A DNA stretch of 64,000 nt, from NCBI GenBank assembly GCA_051651625.1, contig JBOFSQ010000022.1, positions 62,001 to 126,000 on the forward strand. Direction: 5' to 3'. The translations under genes and the position numbers were made by a program. Each line of letters begins with the position of its first letter. The first letter of the stretch is position 1. The DNA is from JBOFSQ01 sp051651625. GTDB taxonomy: Bacteria; Planctomycetota; Planctomycetia; Pirellulales; Thermoguttaceae. Positions 7,890 to 16,663 of the stretch are shown here, piece after piece. The notes beneath the pieces were generated by a model. It was not told the DNA's origin. It saw only the letters and a program-made list of their open reading frames with translations, and did not search any database.

Positions 7890-8780
7890 GTGGCGGGCGG
7901 TGTCGGGCGGCGAACGGGGCGGTATAATGCGGCGAAAATTGTTTTGGGCAACCTCAAACCGACTCACATTTCGCAAACCGACTTGACATCTAATTCTCAT
8001 CTCACACTCGCCACGTTAGCAGGACTTGTTGACGTTGCACCGGCGACGGTGCGGCATTGGGTGCGGCACCGTCTTCTCGCGCCGACCGATGTCGTTGGAC
8101 GCCTGCTCTACTTCGACGAAGAGTCGCTCCTCACCGCAAAGCGACTGGCGGAGTGGCATCGCGGCGGCGTTATGCCGGCAGAACTCGCACGCCAAGTCGC
8201 GGCGTTTCGGCGTCATCCGAAGTATGTTGGCGTGCCGCTGCGTAACTGGGACCACGCTACTCGTCACGGTCTCTTGCTGACGCGAACGAAAGATGGCAAT
8301 GGTGCTGGCGAGTTTGTCAACGCGAGGAATCAGCGAGTTATCGATCTCGAAACGGTACGCGAAGACGACGACGCAACGCAAACCGTTTTGGACGCGGCGT
8401 TCTTACCCGACGCACACGACGCGGCGGCACTCCGCGCGGCGGCAGAGTCGTGCGACGAAACAGGACGCTGGAACGACGCCATCGACTTTTACCGCGCGTC
8501 GCTCGCGGCGGGCGGAAGCGACGCCGAAACCTGTTTCCTGATGGCCGACCTGCTCTACCGAATGGGCGACCTCACCGCCGCACGCGAACGTTACGCGATG
8601 GCAATCGAACTCGACGAAGACTACGCCGAGGCGCGGCTAAACTTGGGTTGCGTCCTTGCAGAACTTGGCGACTGGGAACTCGCCGCCGCCGCGTTTGAGG
8701 GTGCGCTCAAAACGTACCCCGAATACACCGACGCCCACGAACGCCTCGCCGAAGCACGCGAACGACTGGCAAATCGGTAA
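7890..8780 (+). CDS. MerR-like DNA-binding domain fused to TPR repeats
   Basis: The 296-residue protein begins with about 30 unremarkable residues and then has a MerR-type winged helix around 38-100 (LATLAGLVDVAPATVRHWVRHRLL, then RLLYFDEESLLTAKRLAEW). The C-terminal half (about 170-290) consists of tetratricopeptide repeats such as DAETCFLMADLLYRMGDLTA and YAEARLNLGCVLAELGDWE. It is probably a cytoplasmic regulator with a protein-interaction domain; its target is unknown. The GTG start at 7890 follows AGAGGAG. It is divergent from fliO, with a 90-base spacer that could hold both promoters. Confidence 0.75.
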   Translation: MAGGVGRRTGRYNAAKIVLGNLKPTHISQTDLTSNSHLTLATLAGLVDVAPATVRHWVRHRLLAPTDVVGRLLYFDEESLLTAKRLAEWHRGGVMPAELARQVAAFRRHPKYVGVPLRNWDHATRHGLLLTRTKDGNGAGEFVNARNQRVIDLETVREDDDATQTVLDAAFLPDAHDAAALRAAAESCDETGRWNDAIDFYRASLAAGGSDAETCFLMADLLYRMGDLTAARERYAMAIELDEDYAEARLNLGCVLAELGDWELAAAAFEGALKTYPEYTDAHERLAEARERLANR

Positions 8781-8790
8781 CGGGCCATAC

Positions 8791-8885
8791 TAGACCTGTT
8801 CGGAAACTTGCACCCGCACATCGGTTCGGCTATGCCGAACCAGAACTACCAAATCGCCCCAATTTAACGTTTCCGAACAGGTCTA
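8791..8885. repeat. 95-bp MITE-like element with perfect 17-bp terminal inverted repeats
   Basis: The element starts with TAGACCTGTTCGGAAAC and ends with its exact reverse complement (8869-8885). Inside is a short GGTTCGGCTATGCCGAACC hairpin. It has no coding capacity. It resembles a miniature inverted-repeat element; partial copies lie at 5395-5499 and 54228-54402. I do not see an obvious target-site duplication. Confidence 0.8.
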
Positions 8886-8946
8886 TTATTCCGATTGTAT
8901 CGACTTTTCCGTTAAGACCGTCTTGGGCGGGGACGATACAGGCGGC

Positions 8947-11900
8947 ATGACAACACTCAAACCACACCGAAAAATTACGGCGGCTGTCGCTGCGGTCGCC
9001 GCGTCACTGGTTGCAGCTTCGCTGGTACACGCCGCCGATGTTCCAGTCGGTCTCGATGAATTGCAGACCGCAATCACCACGGCGAAGACGACGCCAACCA
9101 ATCCCGTCGTCTTCAGTGTCAGCGCGAATCAGAACATCACCAGCGTCCTCGATCTCAACACGCTCGCCGAAGTCACGATCAAATCGAGTGCCGACAAAAC
9201 TACGCGGATCATCGCGCCAACTTCAAGCACGACAACGCAGCTTCTCCGCCAGACGACATCCGGTGCCACGCTCACGCTCACCGATCTCACGTTCACCGGT
9301 GGAAATCTCACCAGCAGTAACGCCACAACAACGCCCCCAATCGGCGGCGGAGTTTTCGTCAAAGATGCGGGGACGTTCACAGCAACGCGCATCGTGTTCA
9401 CGAAGAATAGCGTCGCCTACACCGCCGCAGAGAACAACGTCACCGTCAGCGGCGGCGCGCTCGCACTCGATAGCGTGAACGGTGCGAACTTGACCGGAAC
9501 CGTTTTCGGACGGCAATATGTCAGCACGGGCGACACGGGGGCCGCGTTTGGAAACGTCGCCGAAGACAAAGGCACCGGAACTGGCGGCGTCGCCGCAGGC
9601 GGCGGTGCGTGGGTGAAAAGCTCTGTTGGCGTAAACTTCACGTCGAGCGAGTTCTACTACAACGTTGCGAAGTCGAACAGTGGCACCGCACTCGGCGGCG
9701 GTGTGTTTCTCGACACCGCAAACGAAGCCAACTTCGCAAAGACAACATTCGCAGACAACTCCGCGACCTCCAAAACTGGCGACGCGAAAGGTGGTGCGAT
9801 CTTTGTGCTCAACTCGCAAGGAACTGTCGCCGATCCTGTCGCCAACTCAAAACTAATCAACTTCAGCGAAGCGAGGATTTACGGCAACAACGCCACTACG
9901 CAAGGTAGCATTGCGAAGGGCGGCGGTGCGTTTCTCGAAAACAGTTCAAACATCACGTTCGACGGTGCAAAGTTGAATGGGAATATCGCATCCGCCGCAC
10001 CCGCCGATGGTGATCCATCGCTTTCGTCGGGAACGCAGGCCTATGGCGGCGGTCTACACATCAGCAAAGTTGAAAATCTCTCCGTTGCCAAGGCGTACAT
10101 CGGTTACAACACCGCGACCGCAACCGGCACCAACGCTATCGCAGCGAGCGGCGGCGGCGTCTTCATCGACAACCAAGATGCGGCGTCGAAAAAAATCGTC
10201 TTCACCGAGTCGGGATTTTATGCTAACAGCGTCGTCTCTGCGAAAGACGCGAGCGGCGGCGCAATCTCAATTCTTGGACGCAGCGGCACCGATGGCGTTC
10301 TCAATCTGACGAAGAACGAGTTTCGCAGCAACACTGTCGAGTCGAAAGCGGCATCGGGTAGTTCATACGCACGCGGCGGTGCCGTTTCGATTCTCGGCGG
10401 CGGTGCAAACTTGAGCAATTCGCTCTTCGTCAGTAACAGCGTCACGAGTGCATCGAAAGATGCGGTCAACGGCGGCGGTGCGATCTACGCAGAAAACGCT
10501 TCCGGTGCCGCAATCGATCTCAATCTCACCGATACGTCGTTCGGTTACAACGAAGTCAAGACGACCGCAGACAACACAACCAGCGGCGGCGGTGCGCTAC
10601 AGCTTAATGCCAACAACATTGATGGCATGAAACTCACGCTCGGTGCGACAGACAAAAACTGGAGCGGATTTATCGGAAACGCAATCGTCGCTGGCACCGG
10701 AAAAGATGCAAAAACAACCGGCAACTCAATCGACTTCAAAAACGACGACGGTAGCGGTTCCATGACGGCGCGGCAGATTGACGTGAATGTCAACATCGGC
10801 GCAGAAGGGATGCTCGACATCCGCGACGGCATGACCGGCGACGCACTCTCGAAAGTCGTCTTCAACATCAACGCAGACACCGTCACAAACACCGGCGAAT
10901 GGTGGCTCGGCGGAAAGAGCGTCTTCAAGAACGCGGCGACAAGTTTCACACTCAATCGCGGCGTGTTCGGACTCTACGATGGTGCATCGATCAAGTTTGA
11001 CGCAGCAACACGCGGAACGATCAACATCAAAGACGGCGCAACGCTCGCACTCTTCACGTTCACCGACGAAAAAGACGCCGCGCTCCGCAACGCGAACATC
11101 GTCTTCGACGCGAATACCAGTGCCAACGGTGGCGGACGACTCAAGATCGTGATGCGCGACGCCGACTACGCCGTACTCTCCGTAGGTCAAGCGCAGGAGC
11201 GTTTCTTCGCCGATGACGCTTCAAAAATCGTAAACCTCACCGAAGCACAGATGCAGGCGACGCAGACGAACTACAGCGTTAACCCGCTCTTCAAAATTGA
11301 TTATGTTCCGGGAAGTGATGTGAACAATTGCAACAAATTCGTGACGATGACGCGCGTGAGTGCGGCGTCGAAGTTCCCGAACTTGACGCCCGGAATGTCG
11401 GAGTTCCTCGACAATTATCGCGGTGGGTGTGCGCTGATTACGCTCGTTCTGAACGGATCGAATCCGTCCGTCGCGCCGGACATCGAGATCGTCTCTGCGC
11501 TCAATCCGGGCGGGATTATCGGGGTTTCGCAGCAGGTTTTCGGCGCAGCGATGCGGTCGGCGAGGGCAAGTCGTATCGCGCCGCGCGTTGATGTTGCGCT
11601 TCCGTTTCAAAACGCTCCGGCACGTTCGCTCGAAGACGGACGCGACAAGTTTCGCGGTCAACTTCGCAAGAAGACGAAGTCGCAAGGTTTTTGGGTGATG
11701 CCGCTCTACGCACACGACGCAGCGACCGACTTGAAAGACGGCGGTTATCGTTACAGTTACAAAAGCGACCAGTTTGGCGCGGCGTTTGGGATGGATCGCA
11801 CGTTCGGTTCATACCGTTTTGGTTTCGCTGGCTCTGCTGGCGGCGGCACGTCGAAGTCGAGTGGCGATCTCGTCCCGACCAGCGGCTCAACCGGTTTTGG

Positions 11901-12507
11901 CAGCATCTACGTCTACGGCGACGCTGCGATGCCGTGGAACGTCGAACTTTGGGGCGCGCTCGGTTGGCTCGGTTCGTCGGCGACGGTCGAGCAAACGATC
12001 AGCGGTTACAAAAACTCTGCGGCGATCCCCGGCGGTTCGTTCTTCATCGCGCTTGCGGCGGAGCGGCCCGTTCGCGCTGGAAGTTTTCTGCTCACGCCGT
12101 CGCTCGAACTGAATTACAATCTCGTCTATCAACAAGAGTTTGAAACGAACTGGATCAACACGCTCGTCTCAACGACGCAATCGGCGACGGGTCACGCAGT
12201 AACGCTGCCGATTGGTCTCCGCGCAAGTTGTGACCTCGGTTTGCTCGAAGGAGTTTGGACGCCATCGCTGGCCGCGCGAATGATTCCGAATCTCGGTACA
12301 CGCGAACTCAAGTACAACGTTAACACCGTCGGTTCGATTGTTCCCGCACCGATGCGGAGTGTGATTGTCGATTCGATTGGCGGCGACATCGGAGTCGGCT
12401 CGCACTGGCGTCGCCGCACATTTGAAGGCGGACTCGATTACACGTTCATGTTCTCCGAACACTTCAAAACACACCAAATCGCCGCGCTGATGACGTGGAA
12501 GTTTTGA
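8947..12507 (+). CDS. Autotransporter with polymorphic-membrane-protein-like passenger
   Basis: The 1186-residue exported protein has a signal peptide (basic start, then AVAAVAASLVAASLVHAADV). The passenger, about 30-900, has many repeats of the type GGG[AV]F followed by FxxN (for example IGGGVFVKDAG, AKGGGAFLENS), the pattern of right-handed beta-helix and Pmp-like proteins. The C-terminal 280 residues contain alternating beta strands and end MTWKF with a terminal aromatic, as in autotransporter barrels. The barrel would insert in the outer membrane and display the passenger. The ATG at 8947 gives a clean signal peptide; an upstream TTG at 8923 is less likely. The ligand is unknown. Confidence 0.85.
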   Translation: MTTLKPHRKITAAVAAVAASLVAASLVHAADVPVGLDELQTAITTAKTTPTNPVVFSVSANQNITSVLDLNTLAEVTIKSSADKTTRIIAPTSSTTTQLLRQTTSGATLTLTDLTFTGGNLTSSNATTTPPIGGGVFVKDAGTFTATRIVFTKNSVAYTAAENNVTVSGGALALDSVNGANLTGTVFGRQYVSTGDTGAAFGNVAEDKGTGTGGVAAGGGAWVKSSVGVNFTSSEFYYNVAKSNSGTALGGGVFLDTANEANFAKTTFADNSATSKTGDAKGGAIFVLNSQGTVADPVANSKLINFSEARIYGNNATTQGSIAKGGGAFLENSSNITFDGAKLNGNIASAAPADGDPSLSSGTQAYGGGLHISKVENLSVAKAYIGYNTATATGTNAIAASGGGVFIDNQDAASKKIVFTESGFYANSVVSAKDASGGAISILGRSGTDGVLNLTKNEFRSNTVESKAASGSSYARGGAVSILGGGANLSNSLFVSNSVTSASKDAVNGGGAIYAENASGAAIDLNLTDTSFGYNEVKTTADNTTSGGGALQLNANNIDGMKLTLGATDKNWSGFIGNAIVAGTGKDAKTTGNSIDFKNDDGSGSMTARQIDVNVNIGAEGMLDIRDGMTGDALSKVVFNINADTVTNTGEWWLGGKSVFKNAATSFTLNRGVFGLYDGASIKFDAATRGTINIKDGATLALFTFTDEKDAALRNANIVFDANTSANGGGRLKIVMRDADYAVLSVGQAQERFFADDASKIVNLTEAQMQATQTNYSVNPLFKIDYVPGSDVNNCNKFVTMTRVSAASKFPNLTPGMSEFLDNYRGGCALITLVLNGSNPSVAPDIEIVSALNPGGIIGVSQQVFGAAMRSARASRIAPRVDVALPFQNAPARSLEDGRDKFRGQLRKKTKSQGFWVMPLYAHDAATDLKDGGYRYSYKSDQFGAAFGMDRTFGSYRFGFAGSAGGGTSKSSGDLVPTSGSTGFGSIYVYGDAAMPWNVELWGALGWLGSSATVEQTISGYKNSAAIPGGSFFIALAAERPVRAGSFLLTPSLELNYNLVYQQEFETNWINTLVSTTQSATGHAVTLPIGLRASCDLGLLEGVWTPSLAARMIPNLGTRELKYNVNTVGSIVPAPMRSVIVDSIGGDIGVGSHWRRRTFEGGLDYTFMFSEHFKTHQIAALMTWKF

Positions 12508-12544
12508 TGGTGAGCGATGGGTGTAGTAAAAATTAGTTGCAGGC

Positions 12545-12772
12545 GTGAATGACGTATTTGCCCCAAGGGGGCTGCAAGAGCTTAGCCGTGGGTGAGCGAA
12601 GCGAACCCACGGTACGGAAGCCCCAAAATCCAGAAAGCCCCAACGGGGCGCAAGAATCTGGGTCGCATCGTCTCTTTCGCCCCGTTGGGGCTACGGATTT
12701 TTTGGGTCGCTAACCGTGGGTTCGCGGAATACCGCTCACCCACGGCTAAGTTCTTGTCGCCCCGTTGGGGCT
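12545..12772. repeat. ~210-bp imperfect palindrome built on GCCCCAACGGGGC
   Basis: The left arm (GCCCCAAGGGGGC, then TTAGCCGTGGGTGAGCG and GAACCCACGG) is mirrored on the right (CCGTGGGTTCG, CGCTCACCCACGGCTAA, GCCCCGTTGGGGC). A second hairpin, AGCCCCAACGGGGC with GCCCCGTTGGGGCT, lies in the centre. The outer flank AATGACGTATTTGCCCC matches, in reverse, GGGGCAAATGCGTCATT at 57886-57902. It fills most of the gap between the autotransporter and the permease; no gene is supported in it. Confidence 0.75.
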
Positions 12773-12873
12773 AGGAAACACCGTCGCAAACCGCTAACCA
12801 ATTTTCCACTTGCACTACACCCGTTCCGCCGGCGGGTTTACACCCGCCTCTCGCCTCTAGCCCCTCGCCCCTC

Positions 12874-13761
12874 ATGAACTACGGTGCCCAAGAATTAACT
12901 GATCTCGATAAGATGAGCGCGGCTCCGAGCGTGCTGGAGCGGGTTTACGTTTGGGTCGCGCATCAGGGCGAGATCGTCGGTAACTTCGTCGAAGACATCG
13001 GCAACTTCGTTGTCTTTGCGATTCAAGTTTTTTATTGGATGGTGAAGAAGCGAGTTCGGCGCGACACGCTCAGCCGCGCGATGTACGATGTGGGCGTCTT
13101 GAGTTTGCCCGTGATTATGCTGACGGGCGTTTTCATTGGGATGGTTCTTGCGGTGCAAAGTTTTTCGCAGTTCGCGGCGATGGGGATCGAAACGAAACTC
13201 GGTGCGGTGATTAACATGTCGCTGCTGAAAGAGCTTGGCCCCGTGCTCGCGGCGACGATGCTTGCGGGGCGCGTTGGCAGTTCGCTCGCGGCAGAACTCG
13301 GAACGATGCGCGTCACCGAACAGATCGACGCGATGGCGAGTATGGGCGTAAGTCCGATATACTATCTCGTCTTGCCGCGATTTCTTGCGTGCCTTTTTCT
13401 CATCCCCGTACTCACGCTGATGGCCGACTTTATGGGGGTTTTCGGTGCGGCGTTTTACTGCATTAAACTGTACGGCATCAACGCCGCACACTACTGGAAA
13501 TACTCGCACGATCTCGTCACGCTCTTTCACATGTTTTCGGGGATGTTCAAGAGTGTGTTCTTCGGTTCGGCGATTGCACTCATTAGTTGTTATCAAGGTT
13601 TTCACTGCCGTTCCGGTGCCGAAGGCGTCGGTCGCGCGGCGACGGCGGCGTTCGTCTGGTCGTTCGTGACGATCCTCATCCTCGACCTGCTACTCGGTAT
13701 CTTCCTCGACTGGTTTTATCTCTGCTTCTGGAACCTAAATACGCTGACGCTGTTTGGGTAA
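12874..13761 (+). CDS. mlaE: MlaE/YrbE-family ABC transporter permease
   Basis: The 295-residue membrane protein has the MlaE permease signature: LTGVFIGMVLAVQSFSQF, LLKELGPVLAATMLAGRVGSS and LGTMRVTEQIDAMASMGVSP. Five or six hydrophobic segments follow. MlaE permeases work with MlaF ATPases and MCE-domain proteins to move phospholipids or related lipids between the inner and outer membranes. No mlaF or mce gene follows here, so the partners are elsewhere or missing. A start at 12913 is possible instead of 12874; neither has a strong ribosome binding site. Confidence 0.9.
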   Translation: MNYGAQELTDLDKMSAAPSVLERVYVWVAHQGEIVGNFVEDIGNFVVFAIQVFYWMVKKRVRRDTLSRAMYDVGVLSLPVIMLTGVFIGMVLAVQSFSQFAAMGIETKLGAVINMSLLKELGPVLAATMLAGRVGSSLAAELGTMRVTEQIDAMASMGVSPIYYLVLPRFLACLFLIPVLTLMADFMGVFGAAFYCIKLYGINAAHYWKYSHDLVTLFHMFSGMFKSVFFGSAIALISCYQGFHCRSGAEGVGRAATAAFVWSFVTILILDLLLGIFLDWFYLCFWNLNTLTLFG

Positions 13762-13809
13762 AGACTTTTGGCTCTTGACTTCCATGCGGGATTTTGCGAC
13801 AATACCGCC

Positions 13810-13838
13810 GTCATTCCCGCGTACTCGGCGGGAATCCA
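13810..13838. repeat. GTCATTCCCGC/GCGGGAATCC hairpin
   Basis: This is a short inverted repeat with arms ATTCCCGC and GCGGGAAT. A near-identical copy lies at 37732-37757. It lies in the 5' extension of the frame of the next gene and argues that the coding start is downstream of it. Confidence 0.6.
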
Positions 13839-13869
13839 TCCTGCTAGCACTTCGTTAACCCATCGTATC

Positions 13870-14943
13870 TTGAAAAACGCATATCGGTCGATTTTGGTGA
13901 ACGTGGTGTGTCTCGGTCTGACCGCAGCGTCGCTCGCTGCGCAGACGACGACACCGGTCGCGCCGTATCGCAGTGCGGTTCCGCCGCCACCGTCCGACGC
14001 GATGGCACCATACAGAGTCGTCGCGCCGTCGTCTTCTGGTGCCGCAACGTTGTACCATCCAACATACGGAACGACGCAGAGTTGCGTACCGAATCCGGCA
14101 GGAATTGCGACATACGCGCCGTCACCATCGCTGACACCACAGTCGTCGATGCCAGCGTCGATTGCGCCTTACGTTCCGCCGCCGCAACCGCAGCGGCAAC
14201 GTTCGCCGCTGTCACCACTCCTCCGCGAAGGTGACCGCGTCATCCACGACTACAAAAACTTCTACAGCCGTGACAGTCTACTCAATCTCGGTGTGATGGT
14301 TGGCGTTCACGCAATCATCTCGAATACCAGTATGGACCAAAACTTCCGCAACTGGTATCAAAAGGACGTTCGCAGTAAAGGCACCGACGACGTTTCATCG
14401 TTTTTCAAAGTTTTTGGCGAAGGGAAGTATTTGATTCCCACCGTCATCGTCGGCGACTTGACGTATCGTTACCTGCAAGAATACGAACTGCTTCCGAAAC
14501 CAGAGAGCTGCATTGGCGAGTTTTTTTCAGAGACGACGCGAACATATCTTGTCGGCGGACCGGTGCTGCTTGTCGGGCAGTACGCGATTGGCGCGGGGCG
14601 TCCGAACGAACACGGCCCGAACTCGTCGCACTGGAATCCTTTTAGCGACAACAACTCGATCAGCGGACACGCTTTCATTGGTGCGACGCCGTTTCTCGTC
14701 GCGGCGCAGCAGAGCAAACGTTGGTGGGTGAAGGCGATTTTTTACACCGGCTCGCTTATGACGCCCATCTCTCGCATCAACGACGACGCCCACTACCTTT
14801 CGCAAGCGATGTTCGGCTGGTATCTTGCGTATCTCTGCGTCCGCGCGACGGGCGAGACCGACGGCATTCAACTTCGCCGCGGCCTAACTCTCTTCCCAAT
14901 CTGCGGCGACGGAATCGGTGCCGGACTTTTGTGGCGACGATGA
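13870..14943 (+). CDS. PAP2-superfamily phosphatase-like exported protein
   Basis: The 357-residue protein has a signal peptide-like start (ILVNVVCLGLTAASLAA), a Pro-rich linker to about residue 110 and a PAP2 domain. The phosphatase motifs can be followed: GAGRPNE (motif 1), NSISGHAFIGATPF (SGH, motif 2) and SRINDDAHYLSQ (SRxxxxxH, motif 3). Substrates of the superfamily include lipid phosphates such as undecaprenyl diphosphate. The frame extends upstream to 13768 but through a dispersed repeat, so I prefer the TTG at 13870. That start has no clear ribosome binding site and is uncertain. Confidence 0.75.
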   Translation: MKNAYRSILVNVVCLGLTAASLAAQTTTPVAPYRSAVPPPPSDAMAPYRVVAPSSSGAATLYHPTYGTTQSCVPNPAGIATYAPSPSLTPQSSMPASIAPYVPPPQPQRQRSPLSPLLREGDRVIHDYKNFYSRDSLLNLGVMVGVHAIISNTSMDQNFRNWYQKDVRSKGTDDVSSFFKVFGEGKYLIPTVIVGDLTYRYLQEYELLPKPESCIGEFFSETTRTYLVGGPVLLVGQYAIGAGRPNEHGPNSSHWNPFSDNNSISGHAFIGATPFLVAAQQSKRWWVKAIFYTGSLMTPISRINDDAHYLSQAMFGWYLAYLCVRATGETDGIQLRRGLTLFPICGDGIGAGLLWRR

Positions 14944-15048
14944 ACGTCATGGCGCAGGCATCCCGCTGGGACGTTGCAGGCGAGACACCTGCGTTCCTGA
15001 AGAAGTAGAACCGGTTTTCTTTACCACCGGTGGCCAAAGATGGCCGTA

Positions 15049-15091
15049 TGGAGCTAGACGGGCTCGAACCGACGACCTCCGCGTTGCAAAC
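15049..15091. other. attL: duplicated tRNA-Ala 3' fragment
   Basis: These 43 bases are identical to 45002-45044, the 3' half of tRNA-Ala from the anticodon loop to the discriminator base. To the right the identity stops, so no tRNA can be formed here. The position of the repeat defines the left boundary of the island. Confidence 0.88.
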
Positions 15092-15180
15092 ACTGCGCCC
15101 GCATTAACATCACACACACGGAAAACCCTTATTTCCTAGTATGATAGCCGCAAATCTAACTTTGTCAACCGTTGCTATTT

Positions 15181-15201
15181 TCACCCTTTATCACCCCTTT
15201 G
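15181..15201. promoter_or_regulatory. TCACCCYTTT direct repeats near attL
   Basis: Two tandem copies of the decamer type TCACCC(C)TTT lie 90 bases inside the left attachment site. A matching pair, CACCCCTTTT twice, occurs at 44867-44886 near the right site. They could be integrase arm-binding sites. The rest of 15092-15474 holds no gene I can support; it contains a hairpin at 15409-15436. Confidence 0.35.
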
Positions 15202-15408
15202 CTGCCTCGCTTTGGTGGTGTTGTGGGTGACAATATGCCGCCTCGCTAGAAGGGGATTGTTAGAGGTTGTCTGTAGAGTAGGCCGTGTATTTCTCTGGTT
15301 AGATTTGGTCGGTTCTAGTAAAACACATCGCACCCTGTGCGAGCTAAAAAAAAGAGCCGCTGTACGGATTGTGGTGACATCGTTAAGGTAGGTGCGTGGA
15401 GCGTGTTC

Positions 15409-15436
15409 GTATGGGCGACCAGTTGGTCACCCATAC
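15409..15436. terminator. Hairpin downstream of the small membrane-peptide gene
   Basis: The stem GTATGGG-C-GACCA pairs with TGGTC-A-CCCATAC, with one mismatch and a very short loop. It lies 39 bases beyond the stop of the 42-aa gene on the minus strand. No T-run follows, so it is either a weak terminator or another structural element. Confidence 0.4.
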
Positions 15437-15474
15437 ACTAACGCACCCTTGCTGCCACATCGAATTGCTCGACT

Positions 15475-15603
15475 CTATCCGAAAATCGAGAGATACATCG
15501 CTGACAATACAATGAAACCGACCGCCGGATTGGCTCCCATAGCCGTTCCAAGGACGAGCGTACACATCAAACCAATAGCCGCGAAACCACTACAGTCGTC
15601 CAT
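15475..15603 (-). CDS. Small hydrophobic peptide, 42 aa
   Basis: The gene has one of the best ribosome binding sites in the window (AGGAGGTGATG just before the ATG). It encodes a Gly/Ala/Val-rich peptide: FAAIGLMCTLVLGTAMG, then AVGFIVLSAMYLSIFG. Two short membrane-spanning stretches are likely. It resembles the 51-aa peptide encoded 91 bases upstream in composition and in the VGF motif. No family is recognised; bacteriocin-like, holin-like or small toxin roles are all conceivable. Confidence 0.6.
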   Translation of the reverse strand: MDDCSGFAAIGLMCTLVLGTAMGANPAVGFIVLSAMYLSIFG

Positions 15604-15694
15604 ACATCACCTCCTCTCACTGTTAACTTCAGTTGGCAGTGACGTGAAACCGTTTCACATCACACTTGCTTCTGCCCGTACACCGTGGCCGAGT

Positions 15695-15850
15695 TCAGAA
15701 CCGGATTGCACCAGAGTAAACGCTGGCAGCACAGAGTCCGATGCCGACCACAAAGCCGACGCCAAGACTCCCCGTTGCGATGGCCGAAACCACCGCTGCG
15801 CCCACAATCAATGCTCCGAACTGCTCGTTGAAGTCGTGATGATTTTTCAT
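15695..15850 (-). CDS. Small hydrophobic peptide, 51 aa
   Basis: The peptide has a hydrophilic N-terminus (HHDFNEQFG) followed by a Gly-rich hydrophobic region, ALIVGAAVVSAIATG and VGFVVGIGLCAASVYSG. The ATG at 15850 is preceded by AAGGAGG at ideal spacing. It lies 75 bases downstream of the RecB-like nuclease gene and upstream of the related 42-aa peptide on the same strand. The Gly-rich double-helix pattern is reminiscent of class II bacteriocins or small membrane toxins, but I do not recognise a family. Confidence 0.65.
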   Translation of the reverse strand: MKNHHDFNEQFGALIVGAAVVSAIATGSLGVGFVVGIGLCAASVYSGAIRF

Positions 15851-15925
15851 GTGAATCCTCCTTCTGGTTGAGTGTTTGAGTTGGTCTACCCGCACGGCAC
15901 GATTGCCGTGCGGGATGCGTTGCGT

Positions 15926-16663
15926 TCACGAACAGACACCGCGATAGTCGCACATTGAGCACGTCCAGCCCGGGCGGAAGTTGTAGACGCCGCTGTCGAT
16001 GCCGTCGAGATACTCGCGGCACAGGTTGTAGAACTGCCGACGTTGTCGGTCGCCGCGTTCGCCGAAGCGGTACGCGCAGACTTTGGGCGTCTTCGTCTTC
16101 ACCAGTTGCCGAATCTCTGTCTCGATGTTGCTGTAGCCGTTCGACTCCAGAAGCTCTGCGTAGACCGACAGTTGCGTTGCGTGGGCCTGTTCGCAAACAG
16201 ACGTTGCCGACGCTGCCGTCTTGAAGTCAACGACAACCGGTGTCGCGTCCTCTTGCAGAACGAGATCAACGACACCGAAGAGCGGTACGCCAAGTTCGTT
16301 GCCGGTTGTCGTATCGAGAAGCGGTGCCTCAAGCGAAACTTCCATCGCAACGATGCGTTCGGGCTGCGACGCATACTCATTGATGTACGCCTTCACGAGT
16401 TCGACCGCTTGCGTGCGCGACTTCTCTTCGTCTGAAGGCGTGTCCCAATCCATCGCGTCTTCGTCCGAAGTTGTCGTCCACGCTTGCGACGTGAACAATT
16501 CGGCGTCGGCAACAGTCGGTGCGTTCGGCGAGACTTGGCGGTTGCGGTAGTACATTGCAAGCGCACTGTGTACCGCTTTGCCGAGAAACAAGTTCGCGTT
16601 GGTTGGCGTCGTTATCGCGTCGATGTAACGAAACCGAAACGCCATCGGACACCGTGCCCACAA
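15926..16663 (-). CDS. RecB-type PD-(D/E)XK nuclease (Cas4/AddB-like)
   Basis: At least 245 residues show the RecB/Cas4 nuclease layout. RCPMAFRFRYID is at the start and GKAVHSAL carries the conserved His. GVVDLV and VVDFKTA supply the D and DxK of the active site, QLSVYAELL is motif QxxxY, and a C-terminal CSMCDYRGVC could form an Fe-S cluster with an upstream Cys. The usual N-terminal SxSRLNLW lies upstream in the same frame (to about 16720), but no ATG or GTG precedes it. The start is therefore non-canonical or the 5' end is damaged; 16663 is a TTG. It probably processes DNA ends. Confidence 0.75.
   Translation of the reverse strand: MWARCPMAFRFRYIDAITTPTNANLFLGKAVHSALAMYYRNRQVSPNAPTVADAELFTSQAWTTTSDEDAMDWDTPSDEEKSRTQAVELVKAYINEYASQPERIVAMEVSLEAPLLDTTTGNELGVPLFGVVDLVLQEDATPVVVDFKTAASATSVCEQAHATQLSVYAELLESNGYSNIETEIRQLVKTKTPKVCAYRFGERGDRQRRQFYNLCREYLDGIDSGVYNFRPGWTCSMCDYRGVCS

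Noticed and set aside
12592..12774. 60-aa frame in the large palindrome
   Set aside because: It is entirely composed of inverted-repeat sequence (PRWG at one end mirrors PTG/APLG inside) and has no start signal.
15049..15121. Second tRNA-Ala gene
   Set aside because: Only the 3' 43 bases match. The 5' half, including the D-arm and acceptor strand, is absent, so it is an attachment-site duplicate.
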